From Enterobacter_D sp963521185 (GTDB lineage: Bacteria > Pseudomonadota > Gammaproteobacteria > Enterobacterales > Enterobacteriaceae), in assembly GCA_963521185.1 (NCBI GenBank), contig CAUQTV010000002.1:310001-374000 (forward strand): DNA of 64,000 nucleotides, read 5' to 3'. Below the pieces are notes generated by a model. It had not been told where the DNA came from, made no database searches, and saw nothing but the letters and a program-made list of their open reading frames with translations. Of the stretch, positions 26,058 through 34,159 are shown piece by piece. The position numbers and the translations under genes were made by a program. Position 1 is the first letter of the stretch. Every line of letters starts with the position of its first letter.

Positions 26058-27593
26058 TCACGCCGTTTTACGGGCAAACTCTTTCACTTTGAATCCCAGC
26101 AGCGCCAGGGTTGCAAAGTACGCCACCACGCCCACGATCACTACCGCCATCAGACGAGCGATGCGCCAGGCCATCGTGCCCTGCGCCCAGTCAGGCATCA
26201 CCCACAGCATGCCGATCAGCGCCGCTGACATCACCACCACCGCCACAATCAGACGCAGCAAAAAGCGCGACCAGCCCGGCTGCGGGGTGAAAATTTTCTG
26301 TTTACGCAACTGCCAGTAAAGCAGCGCGGCGTTCAGACAGGCTGCCAGACCAATCGACAGCGACAGCCCGGCGTGCTTGAGCGGACCGATAAACATCAGG
26401 TTCATCACCTGAGTCATGATCAACGTAACAATGGCGATTTTGACCGGGGTTTTGATGTCCTGGCGCGAATAGAATCCAGGGGCCAGCACCTTGACCACAA
26501 TTAGCCCCATCAGGCCCACTGAATAGGCCACCAGCGCGCGCTGGGTCATCAGTGCATCAAAGGCGGTGAATTTACCGTACTGGAACAGCGACACGGTCAG
26601 CGGTTTTGCCAGAATCCCCAGCGCCACGGCGCTCGGCAGCGCCAGCAGGAAGCACAGGCGCAGGCCCCAGTCCATCAGGCGGCAATACTCATCGTGATTG
26701 CCGCTGGCAAAGCTTCTCGACAGCGACGGCAATAAAATGGTGCCCAGCGCCACCCCCAGCACCCCGGACGGGAACTCCATCAGCCGGTCGGCGTAATACA
26801 TCCAAGAGACCGAGCCGGAGACGAGGAAAGAGGCGAAAATGGTGTTAATGATCAGCGAAATCTGGCTCACCGACACGCCAAGGATCGCCGGTCCCATCTG
26901 CTTCACCACGCGCATCGCGCCCGCATCACGCAGGTTAACGCGCGGCAGCACCAGCATGCCGATTTTCTTCAGGTGCGGCAGCTGATACACCAGTTGCAGC
27001 ACGCCGCCCACGGTGACCGCCCAGGCGAGCGCCAGCACCGGTGGATGAAAATACGGAGCGGCAAAGAGCGCAAAGCCGATCATACTGACGTTCAAAAACG
27101 TCGGCGCAAAGGCCGGCACCGAGAAGCGGTTCCAGGTGTTCAGGATCGCCCCGGCGAGTGACGCCAGCGAGATCAGCAAAATATAGGGGAAGGTGATTTG
27201 CAGCAGTTTTGAGGTCAGGGCAAATTTGTCGGCGGTGTCGGCAAAGCCTGGCGCGGTGACCATAATCACCCAGGGTGCCGCGAGCATACCGATAACCGTG
27301 ACGATGGCCAGCGCCAGCGTCAGCAGACCGGAAACATAGGAGACAAACACGCGGGTGGCGTCTTCGCCCTGCTTGCTTTTGTATTCCGCGAGGATCGGCA
27401 CAAACGCCTGTGAAAACGCCCCTTCGGCGAAAATACGGCGCAGCAGGTTAGGAAGTTTGAACGCGACAAAAAAGGCGTCGGTGGCCATTCCCGCGCCAAA
27501 GACGCGTGCCACGATGGCGTCGCGAGCGAATCCCAGCACGCGAGAAAACATGGTCATTGAGCTGACCGCTGCCAGTGATTTTAATAAATTCAT
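26058..27593 (-). CDS. murJ: Lipid II flippase MurJ
   Basis: Essential inner-membrane flippase of the MOP superfamily that moves lipid II to the periplasmic face for peptidoglycan synthesis. From MNLLKSLAAVSSMTMFSRVLG the protein has 511 residues, as in E. coli, and 14 predicted membrane segments. The early arginines of the central cavity are present (FSRVLGFARDAIVAR). Two in-frame codons upstream would add six residues. It follows mviM at a 111-bp distance. Confidence 0.97.
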   Translation of the reverse strand: MNLLKSLAAVSSMTMFSRVLGFARDAIVARVFGAGMATDAFFVAFKLPNLLRRIFAEGAFSQAFVPILAEYKSKQGEDATRVFVSYVSGLLTLALAIVTVIGMLAAPWVIMVTAPGFADTADKFALTSKLLQITFPYILLISLASLAGAILNTWNRFSVPAFAPTFLNVSMIGFALFAAPYFHPPVLALAWAVTVGGVLQLVYQLPHLKKIGMLVLPRVNLRDAGAMRVVKQMGPAILGVSVSQISLIINTIFASFLVSGSVSWMYYADRLMEFPSGVLGVALGTILLPSLSRSFASGNHDEYCRLMDWGLRLCFLLALPSAVALGILAKPLTVSLFQYGKFTAFDALMTQRALVAYSVGLMGLIVVKVLAPGFYSRQDIKTPVKIAIVTLIMTQVMNLMFIGPLKHAGLSLSIGLAACLNAALLYWQLRKQKIFTPQPGWSRFLLRLIVAVVVMSAALIGMLWVMPDWAQGTMAWRIARLMAVVIVGVVAYFATLALLGFKVKEFARKTA

Positions 27594-27704
27594 GAGGGTG
27601 TTAGTCCACAACCTTACGGCAAAACGCCTGCAAAGCAGGCGCGGGAAGAAGCGGGTATAGTACCTGGATTGGAATGAATTACCACAGCCAGATGTTACGA
27701 GGGG

Positions 27705-28628
27705 TTATTCGCTCATTGCATCACGCCAGAGCTTTTCAACCACGCGCTGGGCCAGAATCGCCTGTTCACCGGCGGTTTCAGGAACCGTCTGATTTTGCAC
27801 GCATTCAATAAAGTGCCGGGCGCAGCCGCTGAAACCGCGCTGCTCAAGCGTGGATTGCCAGCCCGCAATCGGCCGGATAATCACGCCCTGCCCGCGCTCT
27901 TCGCGCCATTCGCGCATATCGGTCACATCAAAGAGGCCGCCGTCGGTCACCGCGCGCACCACTTCACGCTGACTGCCCGCCCGGCGGTGCATGCTGGTGG
28001 TGATGTGCAGATGCTCATGGAGAAAGTGGTGCTCCGCATAAAACATCTCGCCGTCATCGGTGGTGTGCAGCGCGCCGCTTTGCACCTGCGCGCGCCCGCC
28101 CGCCAGCCACAGCGCGGTATCGACAACGTGCAGATAATCATCCAGCAGCGTAAAGCGCAGATCCTGCGGTCCCACGCTGTCGGTGCGGTGCTTATCCATA
28201 CGCAGCGAGCTGCCCGCGCCGAGCTGCGCTTTGAGATCCTGATAGAGCGGCGCAAAGCGGCGGTTAAAGCCCACCATCAGCGTCAGTTTTTTGCGCGCGG
28301 CCAGCTCCACCAGTCGCTCGGCATCCGCGAGGTTATCCGCCAGCGGTTTATCCACGCAGACGTGAACACCCGCGTTTAACAGCTCACTGACCACCGCGTA
28401 ATGCGACGCCGTCGAGGTATGAACAAACACCGCGTCGCACTGGCCCGCGAGGTGCTGCAATGAATCGGCATAGGGAATACGCCAGCGCTCGCACACCGGC
28501 AGCGCCTTTTCCCGCGTCGGCGACCACGCCGCCTGTAACGTCCAGTCGCTCGCCGCCGCTAAAACCGGCAGCCAGGCTTTTTGCGCGATCCCGCCCAGTC
28601 CCACGACACCAATGCGTAATTTTTTCAC
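27705..28628 (-). CDS. mviM: Gfo/Idh/MocA-family oxidoreductase MviM
   Basis: Predicted NAD(P)-dependent oxidoreductase of unknown substrate. The 307-residue protein has the N-terminal Rossmann motif GVVGLGGIAQKAWLP, the family motif DKPLA around residue 95, and a C-terminal substrate domain. The start codon is GTG, one base after the yceH stop, so translation is probably coupled. Despite the historical virulence name there is no sequence sign of a role in virulence. Confidence 0.93.
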   Translation of the reverse strand: MKKLRIGVVGLGGIAQKAWLPVLAAASDWTLQAAWSPTREKALPVCERWRIPYADSLQHLAGQCDAVFVHTSTASHYAVVSELLNAGVHVCVDKPLADNLADAERLVELAARKKLTLMVGFNRRFAPLYQDLKAQLGAGSSLRMDKHRTDSVGPQDLRFTLLDDYLHVVDTALWLAGGRAQVQSGALHTTDDGEMFYAEHHFLHEHLHITTSMHRRAGSQREVVRAVTDGGLFDVTDMREWREERGQGVIIRPIAGWQSTLEQRGFSGCARHFIECVQNQTVPETAGEQAILAQRVVEKLWRDAMSE

Positions 28629-28629
28629 C

Positions 28630-29277
28630 TTACTCTCCGAGATGCGCCAGCAATGAATCCAGACGCTGTTTTAATTCGGCGACTTCGCCTTCCAGTGCCT
28701 CAACGCGCGCGGTGAGGTCATCCGGTACCGGGCTGACCGCTTCCATGGCGGTGACCAGCGTCTCCACTTCACCGCTAAACAGGTGCATGTAGCGGCTTTC
28801 GCGCTTGCCCGGCTCACGCGGCAGGCGCAGCACAAAGGGTCCGTCTTCACGACTCGCCAGCGTTTCCAGCGTACTTTCCACTTCGTTCATGTCAGCAAAT
28901 TCATGCATGCGTGAAGCACGCATACGCAGTTCACCCGGCGTTTGCGCCCCACGCAACAGCAGCGTGGTGATGAGGGCAACTTCCGCGCTGTTCAGCTTAA
29001 GGCTGCCAAACTCGGAGTTGCAAAAACGCTGCTCATATTTGGTGACGCGATTGCCAAAGCCGCTGACGGTGCGCAAATAGTGGCGCTTGACCAGCTCGTC
29101 CAGCAGCGTCTGCACTTCGGCGTCGCCGAGCGACATCACCGGCTCGCGGTTGGTTTTCTGGTTGCAGGCGGTCACCACCAGGTTGAGCGAGAGCGGATAG
29201 AGCTCCGGCGTCGTCACCTGTTTTTCCAGCAGACAGCCGATCACGCGGGCTTCAGGGGCGCTTAACTGATATTTCAT
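28630..29277 (-). CDS. yceH: YceH family protein (DUF480)
   Basis: Conserved protein of unknown function, 215 residues. It contains tandem winged-helix-like regions (EARVIGCLLEKQVTTPELYPLSLN; VALITTLLLRGAQTPGELRMRA) and a C-terminal coiled coil (LTARVEALEGEVAELKQRLDSLL). The fold suggests DNA binding or protein interaction, but no role is established. It lies between rimJ (9 bp) and mviM (1 bp), as in E. coli. Confidence 0.92.
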   Translation of the reverse strand: MKYQLSAPEARVIGCLLEKQVTTPELYPLSLNLVVTACNQKTNREPVMSLGDAEVQTLLDELVKRHYLRTVSGFGNRVTKYEQRFCNSEFGSLKLNSAEVALITTLLLRGAQTPGELRMRASRMHEFADMNEVESTLETLASREDGPFVLRLPREPGKRESRYMHLFSGEVETLVTAMEAVSPVPDDLTARVEALEGEVAELKQRLDSLLAHLGE

Positions 29278-29286
29278 GCTTTCTCC

Positions 29287-29871
29287 TTAACGACCAGCCG
29301 TCCAGTTTTGCGTGGTGAGCGCCGTGAGCACATGGTCGCGCCACTCCCCATCGATTAACAGATACGCCTTTGCGTAGCCTTCCTTTTCAAACCCAAGGCG
29401 CGCCAGCAAATCACCGCTGCGCTTATTGTGCGGCATGTAGTTCGCCATAATGCGGTGGATGTGCTGCGTACGCTGCATATAGCGGATAGCGGTGCTGAGC
29501 GCTTCAAACATCAGCCCCTGACCCTGCCATTTTTGGCCGATGGAGTAACCGAGGTAGCAAGCGTGGAACGATCCGCGCACCACGTTTGAGAAATTGGCAA
29601 CGCCGATAATTTCTTTTTCCTCAGGATCTAACAGCGCAAAATAGAAGGCTGTTCCCTGCTTATGAAACTCATTAATCATGCCGAGGCGGGCCTGCCAGCC
29701 GGAAGGGTAACAATGGCTTTCATCGCGGATCGGCTCCCAGGGCTTCAGGAACTGGCGGTTTTCGGCGTAATAGTCCGCCAGACGCCACGCATCACGCTCG
29801 TGCACTAAACGCACCACCAGCCGGTCAGTTGTCAAACGCGCTTTTGGCACGTTACTGCGATAACCAAACAT
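29287..29871 (-). CDS. rimJ: [Ribosomal protein uS5]-alanine N-acetyltransferase
   Basis: GNAT-fold enzyme that acetylates the N-terminal Ala of ribosomal protein S5. The protein (194 residues from MFGYRSNVPK, equal to E. coli) has the acetyl-CoA loop motif in GQKWQGQGLMFEAL and the C-terminal NKRSGDLLARLGFEKEG common to Rim acetyltransferases. Four extra N-terminal residues are possible in frame but not supported. It heads the rimJ-yceH-mviM run and diverges from mdtH. Confidence 0.96.
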   Translation of the reverse strand: MFGYRSNVPKARLTTDRLVVRLVHERDAWRLADYYAENRQFLKPWEPIRDESHCYPSGWQARLGMINEFHKQGTAFYFALLDPEEKEIIGVANFSNVVRGSFHACYLGYSIGQKWQGQGLMFEALSTAIRYMQRTQHIHRIMANYMPHNKRSGDLLARLGFEKEGYAKAYLLIDGEWRDHVLTALTTQNWTAGR

Positions 29872-30104
29872 TATTAATTCCACTCCTTCCGAAAACGTCT
29901 TCGTGCCCCTTTATCTTTACTATACCTGCGCTTAGCCCATCTGTGAAAACCGCAACGCCCGTTTTTGAGGCTAATCGTCATTTTTCGATGAACGGCGTCA
30001 ATCAAAGTGATGCTTTGATAAAAAAATATTGTCATTCATTGGGTGGGAAAAACCGAAGCCAGACCGCAAAATAGGCGGGTAATTTATTTTTCCCTGGAGG
30101 GGAA

Positions 30105-31313
30105 ATGTCCCGCGTATCGCAGGCAAGGAGCCTGGGTAAATATTTCCTGCTCGTCGATAATATGCTGGTAGTGTTAGGTTTCTTCGTTGTCTTCCCGCTT
30201 ATTTCAATTCGCTTTGTGGATCAGCTCGGCTGGGCCGCACTGATGGTTGGTATTGCGCTCGGTCTGCGTCAGTTTGTTCAGCAGGGTCTGGGCATCTTTG
30301 GCGGTGCCATCGCCGACCGTTTTGGTGCCAAACCGATGATCGTCACCGGGATGCTGATGCGTGCGGCAGGGTTTGCGACAATGGCCATCGCCCATGAGCC
30401 GTGGCTGTTGTGGTGCTCCTGCATCCTGTCGGGCCTCGGCGGTACGCTGTTCGATCCGCCGCGTTCGGCGCTGGTGGTCAAACTGGTGCGTCCGCATCAG
30501 CGTGGGCGCTTCTTCTCGCTGCTGATGATGCAGGACAGCGCAGGGGCGGTTATCGGGGCGCTGCTGGGAAGCTGGCTGCTGCAATACGACTTTCGCCTGG
30601 TGTGCGCCACCGGCGCGATGCTGTTTATCCTCTGCGCGGGATTCAACGCCTGGCTGCTGCCCGCCTGGAAGCTGTCGACAATAAAAATCCCGGTGCGCGA
30701 AGGCATGCAGCGCGTGCTGAGTGACAAACGCTTTGTCACCTATGTGCTGACGTTAACCGGCTATTACATGCTGGCGGTGCAGGTGATGCTGATGCTGCCG
30801 ATCATGGTCAATGACATCGCAGGCTCCCCGGCGGCGGTAAAATGGATGTATGCCATTGAAGCCAGCCTGTCGCTGACGCTGCTTTACCCGATTGCGCGCT
30901 ATAGTGAAAAGCGCTTTCGTCTGGAACACCGCCTGATGGCGGGTCTGCTGATCATGTCTTTTAGCATGCTGCCGATGGGCATGATCGGCACGCTCTCGCA
31001 GCTGTTTATGCTGATTTGCACCTTTTACATTGGCTCGATCATCGCCGAACCGGCGCGGGAAACGCTCGGTGCGGATCTCGCCGATGCCCGTGCACGCGGC
31101 AGCTATATGGGCTTTAGCCGCCTCGGTCTGGCCTTCGGTGGCGCGCTGGGCTATGCGGGCGGCGGCTGGCTGTTTGACGCCGGTAAAGCCTCCGGTCAAC
31201 CTGAGCTGCCGTGGATGATGCTGGCGGCGATCGGCATCATTACCTTCTTCGCTTTGTGGTGGCAATTTAGCCAAAAACGCAGCCACCCGCAGATGCTCGA
31301 ACCGGGTGCCTGA
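30105..31313 (+). CDS. mdtH: MFS multidrug efflux transporter MdtH
   Basis: DHA1-type proton-coupled efflux protein; the E. coli orthologue gives some resistance to fluoroquinolones when overproduced. The 402-residue protein has 12 predicted membrane segments, motif A GAIADRFGAKPMIV after segment 2, and motif C-like GLGGTLFDPPRSAL. The ATG has a strong GGAGGGGAA site. It is divergent from rimJ. In K-12 grxB comes next; here it is absent. Confidence 0.95.
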   Translation: MSRVSQARSLGKYFLLVDNMLVVLGFFVVFPLISIRFVDQLGWAALMVGIALGLRQFVQQGLGIFGGAIADRFGAKPMIVTGMLMRAAGFATMAIAHEPWLLWCSCILSGLGGTLFDPPRSALVVKLVRPHQRGRFFSLLMMQDSAGAVIGALLGSWLLQYDFRLVCATGAMLFILCAGFNAWLLPAWKLSTIKIPVREGMQRVLSDKRFVTYVLTLTGYYMLAVQVMLMLPIMVNDIAGSPAAVKWMYAIEASLSLTLLYPIARYSEKRFRLEHRLMAGLLIMSFSMLPMGMIGTLSQLFMLICTFYIGSIIAEPARETLGADLADARARGSYMGFSRLGLAFGGALGYAGGGWLFDAGKASGQPELPWMMLAAIGIITFFALWWQFSQKRSHPQMLEPGA

Positions 31314-31383
31314 TTTAATGCCTGCCCTCAATCCGGCGGGGGCTTGTTCTGCGCCTCGCTTTTCAGTCAATTCTGCTGGCACG

Positions 31384-31401
31384 TCCTGCACTGGTGCAGG
31401 A
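31384..31401. other. Perfect palindrome between mdtH and yceB
   Basis: TCCTGCAC-TG-GTGCAGGA is an 18-bp perfect inverted repeat in the 137-bp gap that replaces grxB. It has no T-run, so it is not a convincing terminator. It could be a small operator or a 3' hairpin. Confidence 0.5.
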
Positions 31402-31450
31402 TGCTGTTTCATGTCACGATAATAAGACGAGTGTCATATTGAGGTTGTTA

Positions 31451-32011
31451 ATGAAGAAGATATTAGCTGCCGCCGCATTTGCGGTTGGCGTCCTGCTGGT
31501 CGGGTGCAATCAGTTAACCCAGTACACCGTCAGTGAGCAGGAGATCAATCAGGCACTGCAAAAACGCAATGATTTTTCCCGCGACATCGGGCTGCCGGGC
31601 GTGGCGGAAGCGCACATTGTACTGAGTAATCTGGTCAGTGCCATTGGTCGTGAAGAACCGAATAAAATCACCCTCACCGGTGATGCCAACCTGGATATGA
31701 ATTCACTTTTTGGCAGTCAAAAAGCCACCATGAAGCTGAAACTAAAAGCGCTGCCGGTATTCAACAAAGAAAAAGGGGCCATTTATTTACAGGAAATGGA
31801 AGTGGTCGACGCCACAGTAACCCCACAAAAAATGCAGAATATATTGCAAACGTTAATGCCTTATTTGAATCAGTCCCTGCGCAATTATTTTAATCAGAAC
31901 CCCGCCTACGTGCTCAGTGAAGACAGCAGTAAAGGCGAAGCGCTGGCGAAAAAATATGCGAAGGGTATAGAAGTAAAACCGGGTGAAATAGTCATCCCGT
32001 TTATTAATTAA
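31451..32011 (+). CDS. yceB: DUF1439 lipoprotein YceB
   Basis: Predicted lipoprotein of unknown function, tubular-lipid-binding-like (DUF1439) fold by family. The signal peptide MKKILAAAAFAVGVLLVGC ends in a lipobox, so Cys19 is the acylation site; the following Asn-Gln does not carry the +2 Asp inner-membrane signal. From this ATG the protein is 186 residues, as in E. coli; a longer in-frame start would hide the signal peptide. A terminator follows. Confidence 0.94.
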   Translation: MKKILAAAAFAVGVLLVGCNQLTQYTVSEQEINQALQKRNDFSRDIGLPGVAEAHIVLSNLVSAIGREEPNKITLTGDANLDMNSLFGSQKATMKLKLKALPVFNKEKGAIYLQEMEVVDATVTPQKMQNILQTLMPYLNQSLRNYFNQNPAYVLSEDSSKGEALAKKYAKGIEVKPGEIVIPFIN

Positions 32012-32017
32012 TATTCA

Positions 32018-32040
32018 GGGCGCGCTATGCGCCCTTTTTT
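32018..32040 (+). terminator. Terminator of yceB
   Basis: Stem GGGCGC / GCGCCC with a 5-base loop followed by six T. Confidence 0.92.
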
Positions 32041-32069
32041 GTGCGGCCAAAACCGTAAAAAGAGTGCAA

Positions 32070-32085
32070 ACGAAAACGATTACGC
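32070..32085. promoter_or_regulatory. PurR-like operator of pyrC
   Basis: ACGAAAACGATTACGC matches the PurR consensus ACGCAAACGTTTGCGT at 12 of 16 positions, including the central AAACG. It lies just before the predicted -10 element of pyrC. PurR repression of pyrC is established in E. coli. Confidence 0.7.
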
Positions 32086-32094
32086 CTATCCTTA

Positions 32095-32146
32095 GTGCCC
32101 GGCATAAAGCAGCCATGATTGACTGATTCTCACGTAGCCGGAGCAC
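32095..32146 (+). promoter_or_regulatory. pyrC leader hairpin (CTP-sensing start-site switch)
   Basis: GTGCCCGGC (32095-32103) can pair with GCCGG-A-GCAC (32137-32146), nine pairs with one bulged A, and the 3' arm covers the GGAG ribosome site of pyrC. A likely -10 (TATCCT, 32087-32092) places transcription start in the CCCGG stretch. In E. coli, high CTP favours starts at C, which form this hairpin and block translation, while low CTP favours starts at G, which do not. Confidence 0.75.
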
Positions 32147-32149
32147 CCC

Positions 32150-33196
32150 ATGACAGCACATCCCCAGGTTTTGAAAATCCGCCGCCCCGACGACTGGCAC
32201 GTTCATCTTCGCGATGGCGACATGCTAAAAACCGTCGTGCCTTATACCAGTGAAGTCTATGGCCGGGCCATTGTCATGCCAAACCTGGTGCCGCCGGTGA
32301 CCACCGTCGATGCCGCTATCGCCTATCGCCAGCGCATTCTGGATGCCGTACCCGCCGGACACGATTTCACCCCGCTGATGACCTGTTATCTGACGGATAC
32401 GCTTGATCCGAATGAAGTCGAGCGCGGGTTTACGGAAAAGGTTTTTACCGCCGCCAAACTGTACCCGGCCAATGCCACCACCAACTCCAGCCACGGCGTC
32501 ACCAGCATTGATGCCATTATGCCGGTGCTGGAGCGCATGGAAAAACTCGGTATGCCGCTGCTGGTCCATGGCGAAGTGACCCATGCCGAGATCGATATTT
32601 TTGACCGCGAAGCGCGCTTTATCGACACGGTGATGGAGCCGCTGCGTCAGCGTCTTCCCGGCCTGAACGTGGTGTTTGAGCACATCACCACCAAAGACGC
32701 CGCTGACTATGTGCGCGACGGTAACGAGCGTCTGGCGGCGACCATCACCCCGCAGCACCTGATGTTTAACCGCAACCATATGCTGGTGGGCGGCGTGCGT
32801 CCGCATCTCTATTGCCTGCCGATCCTTAAGCGTAACATCCACCAGCAGGCGCTGCGTGAGCTGGTCGCCAGCGGCTTTACCCGCGCGTTTTTGGGCACCG
32901 ACTCAGCCCCGCACGCCCGTCATCGCAAAGAAGCCAGCTGCGGCTGTGCCGGATGCTTTAACGCGCCAACGGCGCTCGCCAGCTATGCGACGGTCTTTGA
33001 AGAGATGAACGCGCTGGCGCATTTTGAGGCCTTCTGCTCCCTCAACGGGCCGCGTTTTTATGGTCTGCCGGTTAACGAGACCTTTGTTGAACTGACCCGC
33101 CTGCCGACACAAATCCCGGAAGGTATTGCGCTGACTGACGATACGCTGGTGCCGTTCCTGGCCGGTGAAACCGTTAACTGGACGCTGACCCGCTAA
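32150..33196 (+). CDS. pyrC: Dihydroorotase
   Basis: Zinc enzyme that cyclises carbamoyl aspartate to dihydroorotate in pyrimidine synthesis. The 348-residue protein has the metal-binding DDWHVHLRDG at the N terminus, the carboxylated Lys in VKTFSV-type position (here EKVFTAAKLYPANATTNS), HGEVTH, EHITTKDA and the loop motif GTDSAPHARHRKE. The regulatory leader is described separately. The position between yceB and dinI is as in E. coli. Confidence 0.97.
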   Translation: MTAHPQVLKIRRPDDWHVHLRDGDMLKTVVPYTSEVYGRAIVMPNLVPPVTTVDAAIAYRQRILDAVPAGHDFTPLMTCYLTDTLDPNEVERGFTEKVFTAAKLYPANATTNSSHGVTSIDAIMPVLERMEKLGMPLLVHGEVTHAEIDIFDREARFIDTVMEPLRQRLPGLNVVFEHITTKDAADYVRDGNERLAATITPQHLMFNRNHMLVGGVRPHLYCLPILKRNIHQQALRELVASGFTRAFLGTDSAPHARHRKEASCGCAGCFNAPTALASYATVFEEMNALAHFEAFCSLNGPRFYGLPVNETFVELTRLPTQIPEGIALTDDTLVPFLAGETVNWTLTR

Positions 33197-33234
33197 AAAA
33201 ACTGTTGCTCCCTGTTGTAAGTCATCAGGATTAA

Positions 33235-33250
33235 CTGTATAAATATCCAG
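33235..33250. promoter_or_regulatory. LexA box of dinI
   Basis: CTGTATAAATATCCAG fits CTG-N10-CAG with an A/T-rich core, embedded in TAACTG...CAGTA. It lies 22 bp before the dinI start, where LexA would block transcription. Confidence 0.9.
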
Positions 33251-33271
33251 TACATTATACAGGGGGCAATT

Positions 33272-33517
33272 ATGCGCATTGAAGTGACTATCGCCAAAAC
33301 GACCACCTTACCGCCGGGTGCTATCGACGCACTGGCCGGTGAACTCTCCCGCCGTGTCGCCAGCCACTATCCCGACCGCGAAAACCAAATTTCCGTGCGT
33401 TACGCCTCGGGCAATAATTTGTCCGTACTGGGCGGGGCCAAAGAAGATAAAGACCGCGTGAGCGAAATCCTGCAAGAGACCTGGGAAAGCGCCGAAGACT
33501 GGTTTACCACTGATTAA
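33272..33517 (+). CDS. dinI: DNA damage-inducible protein DinI
   Basis: SOS protein that stabilises RecA filaments and tempers RecA co-protease activity late in the response. The 81-residue protein has the acidic C-terminal helix (GAKEDKDRVSEILQETWESAEDWF) that mimics DNA and contacts RecA. A well-formed LexA box lies upstream and a terminator follows. The ATG has an AGGGGGC site. Confidence 0.96.
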   Translation: MRIEVTIAKTTTLPPGAIDALAGELSRRVASHYPDRENQISVRYASGNNLSVLGGAKEDKDRVSEILQETWESAEDWFTTD

Positions 33518-33541
33518 TGCCGATCTCTCATTGTGCATTTT

Positions 33542-33564
33542 GCCGGGTCGCCCCGGCTTTTTTT
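33542..33564 (+). terminator. Terminator of dinI
   Basis: Stem GCCGGG / CCCGGC with a TCGC loop followed by seven T. Confidence 0.93.
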
Positions 33565-33788
33565 GCTGCATTTTTTAAGCAATGTTCTTATTGATCTGCC
33601 TGGTTGATAAAAAATAAAAGGCAAGTTGCCGCTTTCTCTTTCAAAAAAATCTAAAAGAAAACACACTTCTGCCGATAAATTTAATAATTAACGCATTCTG
33701 GTTAATTATTGATATACTTAAGTTGCTTCAGAAAACACGCATTGAACCTCAAGAGTCGTTGTCTTTAAACACGTAAATGGGGGTTGAA

Positions 33789-34043
33789 ATGGTAAAAAAT
33801 AATGAAGTCATTCAAACTCATCCGCTTGTGGGATGGGACATCAGCACCGTAGACAGCTACGATGCCATGATGTTGCGCTTGCACTACCAGTCCCCAAACC
33901 AGGCCGACCGTGAAGACACCGAGGTCGGACAGACTCTGTGGCTCACCACCGATGTCGCCCGCCAGTTTATTTCGATTTTAGAGGCCGGGATTGCCAAAAT
34001 CGAAGCAGGCGATTATCAGGAAAATGAGTATCGCAGGCATTAG
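33789..34043 (+). CDS. bssS: Biofilm regulator BssS
   Basis: Small cytoplasmic protein that in E. coli affects biofilm formation and indole/AI-2 related regulation; its mechanism is unknown. The sequence (84 residues from MVKNNEVIQTHPLVGWDIST) is nearly identical to the E. coli protein in its first and last thirds; the middle (QADREDTEVGQ) varies. I start at the ATG after the GGGGGTTGAA purine-rich site. About 270 bp of AT-rich sequence upstream, with no gene, separates it from dinI. Confidence 0.94.
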   Translation: MVKNNEVIQTHPLVGWDISTVDSYDAMMLRLHYQSPNQADREDTEVGQTLWLTTDVARQFISILEAGIAKIEAGDYQENEYRRH

Positions 34044-34067
34044 TGAATGCCTAACTTCTGCTCAACC

Positions 34068-34095
34068 GGCACCCTCCAGGGTGCCTTATTTATTT
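34068..34095 (+). terminator. Terminator of bssS
   Basis: Stem GGCACCC / GGGTGCC with a TCCA loop followed by TTATTTATTT. Confidence 0.88.
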
Positions 34096-34159
34096 GTGGC
34101 TTGTATAACGCCAGTAGACTATTTACTCTCCTGCGTGACGCATTTTCCAGGAGAGCATC

